This document shows, one piece after another, positions 1 to 7,177 of a stretch of DNA of 64,000 nt (position 1 is the stretch's first letter; every line of letters starts with the position of its first letter). The DNA lies in the NCBI GenBank assembly GCA_036404435.1, contig DASWZN010000044.1:1-64000 (forward strand), read 5' to 3'. The position numbers and the translations under genes are program-made. The DNA is from DASWZN01 sp036404435 (lineage in GTDB: Bacteria > Acidobacteriota > Terriglobia > Bryobacterales > Bryobacteraceae). The notes below the pieces were generated by a model, which was given only the letters and a program-made list of their open reading frames with translations, made no database searches and was not told the origin of the DNA.

Positions 1-2
1 TA

Positions 3-176
3 CCAGCCGCACCAGCACCGCAACCCAGGGAGGAGGATGGCTGCTCGACACGACAGCCTTCCACTTCCACGTGGTCTTGCCCCCAGTGCGGCGGCCCGAT
101 GATCATCCTGGAGCGACTGACGGCGGCGGAGATGTGCTTACGCTCGCCACCCCTCTCCTCCGCGAGGTTCTCATGA
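3..176 (+). CDS. C-terminal fragment of a probable transposase (cut by left edge)
   Basis: An open frame enters from the left window edge and stops at 174-176. Its last residues include a CPQCGGPM zinc-knuckle-like motif (positions 78-101) followed by ILERLTAAE and an LRSPP tail. From memory, this Cys-x2-Cys plus ERLT..LRSPP ending resembles the C-terminus of transposases common in Acidobacteriota, possibly IS91-like. Only about 57 codons are visible and the catalytic domain lies outside the window, so the family is a guess. It could equally be a remnant. Confidence 0.35.
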   Translation, partial: PAAPAPQPREEDGCSTRQPSTSTWSCPQCGGPMIILERLTAAEMCLRSPPLSSARFS

Positions 177-535
177 AGTACTGTTCCCTCACGCCAAAAG
201 ACCGCGCCTGCCCACCACGCACACGCCTTGGTGTGCTTGGCCACCTACCCACAACCCCTCCATCCCCAGCTCAACAGCGCACACCACACCCCATCCACTC
301 CGGGTTCACTCTCCATCCGTGCTTCCTGGCCCACAGAAACTCATTCCGCCGGCTCACCCATTTAACCTACGACCCTAAGTACCCCACTAAGACTTCCGGG
401 GAGTCAGCGGTTGCACTTCTATGAATAGGGACGCGCAATTTTTGAACGATGGACGACCGGACCCCTGTTACAACTGTCAACATGAGTTGCGGTACTGCGG
501 TATGCGAGGAGATATGGCCGGGACCTGCGATGAAG
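177..535. other. Non-coding gap, pyrimidine-rich
   Basis: No convincing gene is seen here. The stretch is rich in C and T on the plus strand, with many CCAC and CACC runs. It may be the 3' flank of the mobile element whose transposase fragment lies just upstream. No clear terminal inverted repeat was found. Confidence 0.4.
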
Positions 536-964
536 CTAGTCGGCCCGCTTGCGGCTCGCTCGCCGGGGCTTCGGCTTGCTCTTGCCTTTGAGATTGAGCG
601 CCACTGCAGCGCGGATGAGATCCTTCAAGGCCGCCTCATCGACCTTGTCGCCTTCGTGGATGTCGATGGCGCGTCTGACATTCCCGTCGAGGCTGGAGTT
701 GAATAGACCTGAAGGGTCCTTCAACGCAGCTCCCTTGGCAAATGTCATCTTGACGACGCTCTTGTACGTCTCTCCCGTGCAGACGATGCCGCCGTGGGAC
801 CAGATGGGAGTCCCCATCCACTTCCACTCTTCGACGATCTCAGGGTCTGCCTCGTGTATGATTGCGCGCACTTTCGCGAGCGTCTTCCCGCGCCAGTCGC
901 CAAGTTCCTTGATCCTCTGGTCGATTAATGCAGAGGCAGATTCCACCGGGACGGGCTTTTTCAT
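536..964 (-). CDS. DUF1801 (YdhG-like) family protein
   Basis: This is a small soluble protein of about 142 residues starting MKKPVPVESAS, with a GGAG ribosome-binding site just upstream of the ATG at 964. The middle carries the pattern typical of DUF1801/YdhG-fold proteins: a helical N-terminal part (LIDQRIKELGDWR), then EEWKWMGTPIWSHGGIVC and a YKSVVKMTFAKGA segment. The C-terminus is a Lys/Arg-rich tail (KGKSKPKPRRASRKR) that could bind nucleic acid or simply be disordered. Members occur as stand-alone cytoplasmic proteins. A relative in Bacillus has been linked to iron handling, but function here is unknown. No operon partner is evident. Confidence 0.75.
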   Translation of the reverse strand: MKKPVPVESASALIDQRIKELGDWRGKTLAKVRAIIHEADPEIVEEWKWMGTPIWSHGGIVCTGETYKSVVKMTFAKGAALKDPSGLFNSSLDGNVRRAIDIHEGDKVDEAALKDLIRAAVALNLKGKSKPKPRRASRKRAD

Positions 965-1138
965 GGACAGCTCCAACTCTCGCACCTATTTTAGCTGCGC
1001 TCAGCGTAACCTGCACCCTCCGCAAGTGGAAGCCTCTTCTGGTTCGATAGCAGTTCGGAAAGATGGTGGCAACCCGGGTGCGACTACCGCAAACTCAAGG
1101 TCAGCGTCAACGGGAGGACACGTCGCACAGCCCGCGCC

Positions 1139-1543
1139 TCACTGTGGCGCCGGAGACGTCCCCACCTTCCAGTTCCGCACCGCCAGCCCCGCAACAGCGC
1201 CCGCGGTGACGAAGTTCACCGCCGCGGCGCTCCGACCGGAACTCCGGGACCGGTGCATCTCCCACGCCTCGGTCGCCAGCATGCCTCCCATCGCGACCGA
1301 CTTCAGCATCAGTGCGCGCCTGGTGTCGAACGTGCCGTTGCCGGTCTGTAGCAGCGGGTTGGTCTCCACTCCACCTCGCGACGAGGCTACGTCGAGCAGG
1401 CTTGCCGCCACCACCGCGGCCACCGATGCCCACCACAGGCGCCGCGATCTCTTCTGCGCCTCCACGGCCTGGCATGGCCTGAAGTGCCCAGCCAGGAGCA
1501 CCGCGAGCAGACACACCGCTACCTTTCCTCCGCAACCGCGCAT
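1139..1543 (-). CDS. Small hypothetical membrane protein
   Basis: The predicted product has 134 residues. A hydrophobic N-terminus (VAVCLLAVLLAGHF) looks like a signal peptide or first membrane segment. Two further hydrophobic stretches follow, around WWASVAAVVAASLLDV and VNFVTAGAVAGLAV. The ATG at 1543 is preceded by an AAGAGGGG ribosome-binding site, which supports the start. The pattern of short helices joined by polar loops (SSRGGVETNPLL, HRSRSSGR) resembles small exported or membrane proteins common in this phylum. No enzymatic motif is visible and I do not recognise a named family. Confidence 0.6.
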   Translation of the reverse strand: MRGCGGKVAVCLLAVLLAGHFRPCQAVEAQKRSRRLWWASVAAVVAASLLDVASSRGGVETNPLLQTGNGTFDTRRALMLKSVAMGGMLATEAWEMHRSRSSGRSAAAVNFVTAGAVAGLAVRNWKVGTSPAPQ

Positions 1544-1634
1544 ATGTTCCCCTCTTCCGCTGAACCGCGAATCCGCCGCTCACAATCCTCATCGGCCGGA
1601 ACAGGGGAGGCTACACTGGTAGCAGGAGATACTC

Positions 1635-2129
1635 ATGAGGATTCTGGCAATCGGGGCGTCGATCCTGCTGCTGTCATCGGGCGCTTGGGCCCAGCAGCGG
1701 GCGAAAGCCGACTTGAAAAACGCGCAAGGACAGGATGTGGGCTCCGCTACCCTCACCGAAACCAAGGATGGTGTGAAGGTGGCTCTGAAGCTCCACAGCC
1801 TTCCCCCAGGCGAACATGCCATCCACATCCACGAAACGGGCCAATGCGAGCCGCCGGACTTCAAGTCCGCCGGAGGCCACTTCAACCCCGAGCACAAACA
1901 CCATGGCAAGGACAACCCGGAAGGGAAGCACGCCGGCGACCTGGATAACATCACCGTCAGGGCGGACGGCATGCTCCGCGTGTCCTTCTCCGTTCCGGGC
2001 GTGACGCTGACCTCGCTCTTCAAGGAAGGCGGCACCGCGCTGGTCATCCACGCCAACCCAGACGACTATAAGACGGACCCGGCGGGCAACGCCGGCGCCC
2101 GCATCGCCTGCGGCGTCATCGCCCACTAG
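1635..2129 (+). CDS. sodC: Superoxide dismutase, Cu/Zn family, exported
   Basis: This periplasmic Cu/Zn superoxide dismutase converts superoxide to peroxide and oxygen. A signal peptide covers about residues 1-20 (SILLLSSGAWAQ). The metal ligands are all present: His64 and His66 in HAIHIHE, His82 in GGHFNP, His90, His99 in KHAGD with Asp102, and His139 in ALVIHA. Cys71 and Cys159 can form the conserved disulfide, and Arg156 in GNAGARIACGV is the substrate-guiding arginine. The length of 164 residues is normal. An AGGAG site lies 7 nt before the ATG, and a TACACT -10-like hexamer lies at 1612-1617. It appears to be a single-gene unit. Confidence 0.93.
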   Translation: MRILAIGASILLLSSGAWAQQRAKADLKNAQGQDVGSATLTETKDGVKVALKLHSLPPGEHAIHIHETGQCEPPDFKSAGGHFNPEHKHHGKDNPEGKHAGDLDNITVRADGMLRVSFSVPGVTLTSLFKEGGTALVIHANPDDYKTDPAGNAGARIACGVIAH

Positions 2130-2213
2130 CCCGGATTCGGCCTCATCTCTCCCTTGCTTTGGGGAGGAACCGTTCCCGCCTCGGCGTGTTCAAAGAGATG
2201 AGGAGGAACGGAG

Positions 2214-2525
2214 ATGTCCAATCTCAAGTTCGCACTGATGTCGGCAGTTCTGCTCGGATCGATGGCGGCAACCGCTTGCGGCGGCTACGTGGCCTACGGT
2301 TATCGGGTGCCACCGCCGCCGCCCCCGGTCGAGGTCGGGGCGGTTGGCTACGCCCCCGGCCCCGGCTATGTATGGATCGACGGCTTCTACGATCTTCATG
2401 GCGACCGTTGGGCGTGGCAGCGCGGCTATTGGGGCCGGCCACCGCACCCGCACGCCGCCTGGGTGCGGTCCTACTGGGAGCGGCACGGCCAGGGATATCG
2501 CTTCCACCGCGGCTACTGGCGGTAG
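2214..2525 (+). CDS. Exported YXWGXW-repeat protein
   Basis: The protein has 103 residues. It starts with a signal peptide (FALMSAVLLGSMAATACGG) whose Cys at about residue 22 could be a weak lipobox. A short proline run (VPPPPPPV) follows, then aromatic repeats of the YxWxxG/W type: GYVWIDGFYD, RWAWQRGYWGR, AWVRSYWER and YRFHRGYWR. Such repeats define the YXWGXW/BcpO-related small envelope proteins of unknown role. The start is supported by an excellent GAGGAGG site at 2197-2206. The gene follows sodC by 85 nt and may share an envelope-stress context, but that is inference. Confidence 0.75.
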   Translation: MSNLKFALMSAVLLGSMAATACGGYVAYGYRVPPPPPPVEVGAVGYAPGPGYVWIDGFYDLHGDRWAWQRGYWGRPPHPHAAWVRSYWERHGQGYRFHRGYWR

Positions 2526-2848
2526 CCGGTAACTATCAGGCGGGCCGTGCCGTCTCACCAGGCAGACGCATGTGCTTTTGAACTCAGAGCGGGCGCACTT
2601 CTCTTTCCACGGACCCATACCAGCGCCCGCATTTTTCCCGCCGCCCGGAGGAGTTGGAGGACGGCTGGCCGGTGCGTAGGCTTAGAGCCCTAGGTCCTAG
2701 CTAGGCAGGATGGCAGATCGGTTCCGCCGCCCTCCATAGACAATCTTAAGTCCGCAGCGCCCGGCGAGCGGCGCCTCTCATGCGGTGATGGCCGGGGAAA
2801 AGGCCGGGGGACCGCGGCTGGTACTGCATAAACTAAACGCGCCTTCCC
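2526..2848. other. Non-coding gap between convergent genes
   Basis: This stretch lies between the end of the YXWGXW gene and the end of the minus-strand zinc-ribbon gene. It holds one terminator-like hairpin (2589-2636). It also has a short self-complementary patch near 2690-2706 (CCTAGGTCCTAGCTAGG). No gene is supported. Confidence 0.5.
2589..2636 (+). terminator. Candidate intrinsic terminator
   Basis: An 8-bp perfect stem, GCGGGCGC (2589-2596) pairing with GCGCCCGC (2623-2630), is followed directly by ATTTTT. The 26-nt loop is long for a classic terminator. The position is right for ending the sodC/YXWGXW transcripts. Confidence 0.4.
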
Positions 2849-3325
2849 CTACGCACTCCGCGCCAACTGCTTGTACTCTTCCTCGGATTTTGCCGGCAGC
2901 AGGACCCATAGCGTATAGATCCCGAGGGCTGTGCCGAAGGGCATGTCCACCAGGTTGATAAAGGCCAGCACGATCGCCAGCACGCGCGCCCAGGGCTGCC
3001 GTTGCAGCAGTCCCGCCCCCGCCGCCAGGCCCAGCGCCGCCCCAATCACAAGCAGCGTGCCCACGCATCGCAGGATGCCGTGAACGAAAAACGGCACCTC
3101 CGGCGGCAGGAACGCCCCGCCATGGCCGAACAGCGAGAGCAGTACCAGCCCGGGGATCAGCCGGAATGCGGAGATCGCGACCCAGAGAATCCCCAGCAGG
3201 CGAATGTGGCCGGCGATGCGGCCGGTCGCGGGCATCAGGGTCGTGGCCCCGCGGACCGGCGTGCCGCATGAAGGGCAGAACTGCTGGTTCTCCTGCATTT
3301 GCGCGCCGCAGCGAACGCAGTACAT
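2849..3325 (-). CDS. Zinc-ribbon membrane protein
   Basis: The protein has 158 residues and starts at the ATG 3325, which has an AGGAGG site (complement of 3332-3337). The first 22 residues form a zinc ribbon (MYCVRCGAQM..FCPSCGTPV) with four Cys ligands. About four hydrophobic segments follow: GILWVAISAFRLIPGLVLL, FFVHGILRCVGTLLVIGAAL, ALGLAAGAGLL and VLAIVLAFINLVDMPFGTAL. The order of an N-terminal cytoplasmic zinc ribbon followed by a four-helix membrane domain is common in Acidobacteriota and other soil bacteria, with unknown function. The gene is divergent from the DUF58 gene, with about 80 nt between their starts. Confidence 0.75.
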   Translation of the reverse strand: MYCVRCGAQMQENQQFCPSCGTPVRGATTLMPATGRIAGHIRLLGILWVAISAFRLIPGLVLLSLFGHGGAFLPPEVPFFVHGILRCVGTLLVIGAALGLAAGAGLLQRQPWARVLAIVLAFINLVDMPFGTALGIYTLWVLLPAKSEEEYKQLARSA

Positions 3326-3406
3326 AGCCCACCTCCTGAAAGGAGTAACGCTCGCCGCGGACGGAATGTTCCGCCTGGCCGCCGATTGTGACATGATGCA
3401 GGCGAG

Positions 3407-4462
3407 GTGCTACACCGTCTCAGATCGTTCCTCCGGCGCGCGCTCAGCCGCACGGTTACGCCCGTCGGGATCGTGTTCGCGCTGGCGATGCTGCTGGTGG
3501 CGGTGGCCGCGGCCGCCTCGGCCAACAACCTCTTGTTCCTGATCGCGGCCGCCATGCTGGCGACGCTGCTGGTGTCCGGTTTCATCAGCCGCCTGTCGCT
3601 CTCCGGCCTGGAACTGGACCTGGCGTTGCCCGAGCACATCGCGGCGCGCCGGAAGCTGGCCGGACGCATCTACGTGCGCAACGCCAAAAGCTGGGTGCCG
3701 TCGTTTTCGGTCCACCTGAGCGGCGCCAGCGAGGCCGTGCTCACCGCTCTGTATTTCCCCGTGATCCCGGGCGGGGCCGTGCTCGATGAGACCATCGAGC
3801 TGCGCTTCGAGAAGCGCGGGGTCTACCGCGAGAACGGGTTCCAGTTCTCGACCGGCTTTCCGTTCGGATTCCTGGAGCGGCGCGCCGAGGTGGTGCTGCG
3901 CCGCGACGTGGTGGTCTACCCGCCCATCGACCCGCAGCCCGGCTTCGAAGAGCTGCTGGCCGCCATCCGCGGCGACATCGAGGCGCAGGTGCGCGGCCGC
4001 GGGCACGATTTCTACCGCATACGGCCTTACGAGGCCCTCGAGAGCGCGCGTCACGTGGATTGGAAGGCAACCGCCCACACCGGCGAGCTCGAAGTGCGCG
4101 AGTTCGCCCGCGAGCAGGAGCGGCTGATCGACCTGCTCCTCGACCTCAACGTCGCGCCCAGCCAGAGCGAGTGGTTCGAGCTGGCCGTGGCCGCCTGCGC
4201 GTTCCTGGTCTGGCGCGTAGCCGAGCGCGGCGCGCGGCTGCGATTCCGCACCCAGGAGTGCGACATCTCCATGCCCGAGATGGGCGACGTCTACGCCGTT
4301 CTCCGCTACCTGGCCACGGTGTCCCCGATGCGCGGCAAGCCGCCCATCCCGACCGGCGACGAGGAGAGCTACCAGGTGGTCTTCACGACGGCCGATCCGG
4401 GCGAGCTGGTCGAATCGGGCTGGGGTGCGGGGCGCATCATCGGGCCTGGAACCCTCACTTGA
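3407..4462 (+). CDS. DUF58 domain protein
   Basis: This 351-residue protein has two N-terminal membrane helices (about residues 19-37 and 42-60). A beta-rich region follows, then the DUF58 core with RIRPYEALESARHVDWKATAHTGELEVREF, written here in pieces: RIRPYEALESARHVDWKATA and GELEVREF. DUF58 proteins usually sit beside a MoxR AAA ATPase and von Willebrand factor proteins and are thought to act in cell-envelope or metallo-enzyme maturation. No moxR is present here, so it is an orphan. The start is GTG at 3407 with only a weak GGCGAG upstream. It overlaps the convergent exported-protein gene by 8 nt at the 3' end. Confidence 0.8.
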   Translation: MLHRLRSFLRRALSRTVTPVGIVFALAMLLVAVAAAASANNLLFLIAAAMLATLLVSGFISRLSLSGLELDLALPEHIAARRKLAGRIYVRNAKSWVPSFSVHLSGASEAVLTALYFPVIPGGAVLDETIELRFEKRGVYRENGFQFSTGFPFGFLERRAEVVLRRDVVVYPPIDPQPGFEELLAAIRGDIEAQVRGRGHDFYRIRPYEALESARHVDWKATAHTGELEVREFAREQERLIDLLLDLNVAPSQSEWFELAVAACAFLVWRVAERGARLRFRTQECDISMPEMGDVYAVLRYLATVSPMRGKPPIPTGDEESYQVVFTTADPGELVESGWGAGRIIGPGTLT

Positions 4463-4976
4463 CCCGTTTGAGACGCGCCACTGTATACACCGCAAACTCC
4501 GCGCCGGGCGGCGCCAGCAGAAAGGTCTCTTCAATCTCGTCGGCGGAAAGGATGCGATACAGCTTTTTGGCTCGAAATCCCGGGAGGTTCTCGATGCGCG
4601 TCGTGACGAACTCGAGCGACTGGCCATCCGCGCTCACCGAGTCCAGCGTGTATTCGTTGACCAGCCCCTCGCTGTGGAACTGTCTCCACACGACCTTCTT
4701 GAGGTTGGCGTCGTAGCTGAAGAAGCCGAAATCCTCGTGGACGAAAGGCTTCGCCGCCGGGTCGGCAGGCTGGTATACCGACTTGTCGCGTTGCGACAGG
4801 AATCGCCCGTTCATCTCAAACCGAAACTCACGGGTGGTGGTTCCTTTGCCCGGCTTGCCCGAGCTTGGCCCCTCCCATTTCCCTTCGAATACGCGCAGCG
4901 GCGCCCATGGATCCGATTGAGCCAGAGCGCCGATGGCGATCATGACGGCAATCGCGAAAACCCGTAAACGCTTCAT
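4455..4976 (-). CDS. Exported hypothetical protein, beta-barrel-like
   Basis: This protein has 173 residues with a clear signal peptide (MKRLRVFAIAVMIAIGALAQS). The mature part begins WAPLRVFEGKWEG and continues as alternating strands (REFRFEMNGRFL, EDFGFFSYDANLKKVVWRQF, SLEFVTTRIENL). The opening 'L..F.GKWEG' and the strand pattern resemble lipocalin/nitrobindin-like small beta-barrels or DUF1579-type proteins. No heme ligand can be asserted. Proteins of this general form are frequent in Solibacter-like genomes. The function is unknown and the ligand is open. Confidence 0.65.
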   Translation of the reverse strand: MKRLRVFAIAVMIAIGALAQSDPWAPLRVFEGKWEGPSSGKPGKGTTTREFRFEMNGRFLSQRDKSVYQPADPAAKPFVHEDFGFFSYDANLKKVVWRQFHSEGLVNEYTLDSVSADGQSLEFVTTRIENLPGFRAKKLYRILSADEIEETFLLAPPGAEFAVYTVARLKRVK

Positions 4977-5015
4977 GGTGTCTCCACGATAGAATCCCCA
5001 GGCGTCGAAGTCAAT

Positions 5016-5042
5016 TTGACCAACACCCCATCTTGTTAGAAT
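5016..5042 (+). promoter_or_regulatory. Putative lpdA promoter
   Basis: TTGACC at 5016-5021 and TAGAAT at 5037-5042 are separated by 15 nt. A start point 6-8 nt downstream would fall almost exactly on the ATG at 5050, which has no Shine-Dalgarno. This suggests a leaderless transcript. Confidence 0.45.
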
Positions 5043-5049
5043 GTGGTCA

Positions 5050-6441
5050 ATGTCTTACGACGTTTTAATCATCGGCAGCGGGCCGGGCGGCTACTCCGCC
5101 GCCGTGCGCGCGGGGCAGTATGGGTTGCGCACGGCGCTGGTTGAAAAGGACCCGCGACTGGGCGGGACGTGCCTGCTGGTCGGCTGCATCCCCACCAAGG
5201 CGCTGCTGCACACGGCGGAGATTTGGGAGCACTTCAAGAGCGGCGGCGAGGGCATCCTGTGCGACAACCCGCGCCTGGATTACCCCAAGGTCATCGACCA
5301 CAAGAACGACATCGTCAGCAAGCACTCGAAGGGCGTCGAGTTCCTGATGCGCAAGAACAAGGTCGACGTCATCCGCGGGCAGGCTCGCATACAGGGACCC
5401 GGCCGCGTCGAGGTGCGCACGGCCGAGGGCGTGCGGACAGTCGAGACGAAGAACATCATCGTCGCGACCGGATCGACGGCGCGCATGTTGCCGGGCCTCG
5501 AGGCGGACCCGGAGTCCATCCTGACCAACGTCGAGATCCTCGACATGCGCGCGATCCCGAAGTCGATGGTCGTCATCGGGTCGGGCGCGGTGGGCAGCGA
5601 GTTCGCCTCCATGTTCAACCGGTTCGGGACGAAGGTCACGCTGCTCGAAATGCTGCCGCGGATCGTTCCGTTCGAGGATGAGGAAGTCTCGAAGGAACTG
5701 GAGCGGCTGTTCAAGAAGAGCGGCATTCGCGTCGAAACCGGCGCGCGCGCCGAGAAGATCGAGCGGCGCGAGGGCGGCGTCACGGTGACGGTCACGCTTG
5801 CGAGCGGCAAGCAGGAGGTCATCGAGGCCGAGAAGGTGCTGGTGGGCGTGGGCCGCAAGCCGGTGACGGACGACATCGGTCTCGAGTCCACGCGCGTCGA
5901 AACCGACCGCGGCTTCATCAAGGTGGATGGGGACCAGCAGACCGCCGAGCCGGGCATCTACGCCATCGGCGACGTGGTGGCGGGCACGCCGCAACTGGCG
6001 CACGTGGCCACCAAGGAAGGCATGGTCGCCGTGGCGCACATCGCCGGGAAGCCGGTCGAACGGCTCAACCGCATGCGCATTCCCAGTTGCACCTACACCG
6101 AGCCGGGGATCGGCAGCGTGGGGCTCACCGAGGCCGAGGCGCGGGCGCGCGGCCACAAGGTCAAGGTCGGGAAGTTCGCTTTCATGCCTAACAGCATGGC
6201 GTCGATTCTGGGACGGCACAACGGATTCGTTAAGGTGGTGAGCGACGAGACGCACGGCGAGATCCTGGGCGTGCACATCATCGGCCCGCTGGCCTGGGAG
6301 CTGATTCCGGAAGGCGTGACCGCGATGTCGGCCGAGGCCACCGCCGAGACGATCGCGAACATGATCCACGCCCACCCGACGCTGCACGAGGCCGTGGGCG
6401 AAGCGTTCAACAGCATTTACGGGCTTGCGATTAATGCGTAA
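5050..6441 (+). CDS. lpdA: Dihydrolipoyl dehydrogenase (E3)
   Basis: This is the FAD-dependent E3 subunit, which reoxidises dihydrolipoamide in 2-oxoacid dehydrogenase and glycine cleavage complexes and passes electrons to NAD. It has an N-terminal FAD-binding loop (IIGSGPGGYSAA) and a redox disulfide in GGTCLLVGCIPTK (Cys41 and Cys46, counted from 5050). A second Rossmann loop (VIGSGAVGSEFAS) binds NAD. A YAIGDVVAGTPQLAH segment completes FAD binding, and the C-terminal HAHPTLHEAVGEAF holds the catalytic His/Glu pair. The 463-residue length is typical. ATG 5041 is an alternative start, but family alignment and the promoter position favour 5050. It heads an lpdA-lipB-E2 operon. Confidence 0.95.
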   Translation: MSYDVLIIGSGPGGYSAAVRAGQYGLRTALVEKDPRLGGTCLLVGCIPTKALLHTAEIWEHFKSGGEGILCDNPRLDYPKVIDHKNDIVSKHSKGVEFLMRKNKVDVIRGQARIQGPGRVEVRTAEGVRTVETKNIIVATGSTARMLPGLEADPESILTNVEILDMRAIPKSMVVIGSGAVGSEFASMFNRFGTKVTLLEMLPRIVPFEDEEVSKELERLFKKSGIRVETGARAEKIERREGGVTVTVTLASGKQEVIEAEKVLVGVGRKPVTDDIGLESTRVETDRGFIKVDGDQQTAEPGIYAIGDVVAGTPQLAHVATKEGMVAVAHIAGKPVERLNRMRIPSCTYTEPGIGSVGLTEAEARARGHKVKVGKFAFMPNSMASILGRHNGFVKVVSDETHGEILGVHIIGPLAWELIPEGVTAMSAEATAETIANMIHAHPTLHEAVGEAFNSIYGLAINA

Positions 6442-7177
6442 CGCCACGCCAGGGCTTTCCGTGGGGCAGGCGGTTCCGCCTGCCGGCTTGGCAGGCCAAA
6501 CGGCCTGCCCTACGGAGCGCCGCACCTGCGAGCTGCGCGACCTCGGCCGCATGGATTACGGGCAGGCGCTCGACATCCAGCGTGAGCTGGTGGAGAAGCG
6601 CAAGCAGGGGCTCGTGCCGGACCAGTTGCTGATCGTCGAGCACCCGCACGTCATCACGCTGGGCCGCAACGGCAGGCCCGACAACCTGCTGGCGAGCGAG
6701 GACGTGCTGCGGCGCGCCGGCATTTCGTTCTTCCCCACCGATCGCGGCGGCGACATCACCTACCACGGGCCGGGACAACTGGTCGGCTATCCGATTCTGG
6801 ACCTGCGCGATTGGAAGCGGGACGTGGTGGCTTACGTGCGCGCGATCGAGCAGGCGATCATCGGCACACTGGCGGATTTCGGTATCGCGGCCGGCCGCGA
6901 GAGCGGCATGACGGGCGTGTGGGTGGAGGGGCGGAAGATCGCGGCCATAGGGGTTCACATCAGCCGCTGGGTCACTTCGCACGGCTTCGCACTGAACGTG
7001 ACCACCGACCTGAGGTATTTCCAGTACATCGTGCCCTGCGGCCTGGCCAAGCCCGTCACTTCGATGGCGGCCGAGCTGGGCGGGGCGCCGGAACGGGCGG
7101 AGCTGATGGCCTCGCTCGCGCGGCATTTTGCGAAGCTGTTTGGTCTCGAGATGGCTGTAACCGAGGAGGCACTATGA
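6434..7177 (+). CDS. lipB: Octanoyl-[acyl-carrier-protein] transferase LipB with repeat-derived N-terminus
   Basis: LipB transfers octanoate from acyl carrier protein to lipoyl domains, the first step of lipoate synthesis. Family landmarks are present: LIVEHPHVITLGRNG, the DRGGDITYHGPGQLVGYP signature, the catalytic Lys in GRKIAAIGVHI, and the catalytic Cys in YIVPCGLAKPVTSM. The gene overlaps lpdA by 8 nt and the following E2 gene by 4 nt (ATGA), so it is translationally coupled. Lipoate attachment is needed by exactly those neighbours. The first 30 or so codons are odd: they run through a palindromic repeat (6461-6511) and encode VGQAVPPAGLAGQTACPT, which is not part of the LipB fold. The next ATG (6550) would remove the first conserved strand. 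Confidence 0.92.
   Translation: MRNATPGLSVGQAVPPAGLAGQTACPTERRTCELRDLGRMDYGQALDIQRELVEKRKQGLVPDQLLIVEHPHVITLGRNGRPDNLLASEDVLRRAGISFFPTDRGGDITYHGPGQLVGYPILDLRDWKRDVVAYVRAIEQAIIGTLADFGIAAGRESGMTGVWVEGRKIAAIGVHISRWVTSHGFALNVTTDLRYFQYIVPCGLAKPVTSMAAELGGAPERAELMASLARHFAKLFGLEMAVTEEAL
6461..6511. repeat. REP-like double hairpin inside the lipB 5' end
   Basis: Two perfect adjacent hairpins are visible. GGCAGGCGG (6465-6473) pairs with CCGCCTGCC (6476-6484), and GGCAGGCC (6490-6497) pairs with GGCCTGCC (6502-6509). The two units are also complementary to each other. This is the build of REP/BIME elements, here lying in the translated region of lipB. Confidence 0.8.

Noticed and set aside
71..424. 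117-codon plus-strand frame
   Set aside because: It lies out of frame with the probable transposase end, is Pro/His/Thr-rich from a pyrimidine-rich tract, and has no Shine-Dalgarno or recognisable domain.
3410..4627. Long frame antisense to the DUF58 gene
   Set aside because: It is an artefact of high GC third positions on the opposite strand, rich in Arg/His/Gly. DUF58 on the plus strand explains the region.
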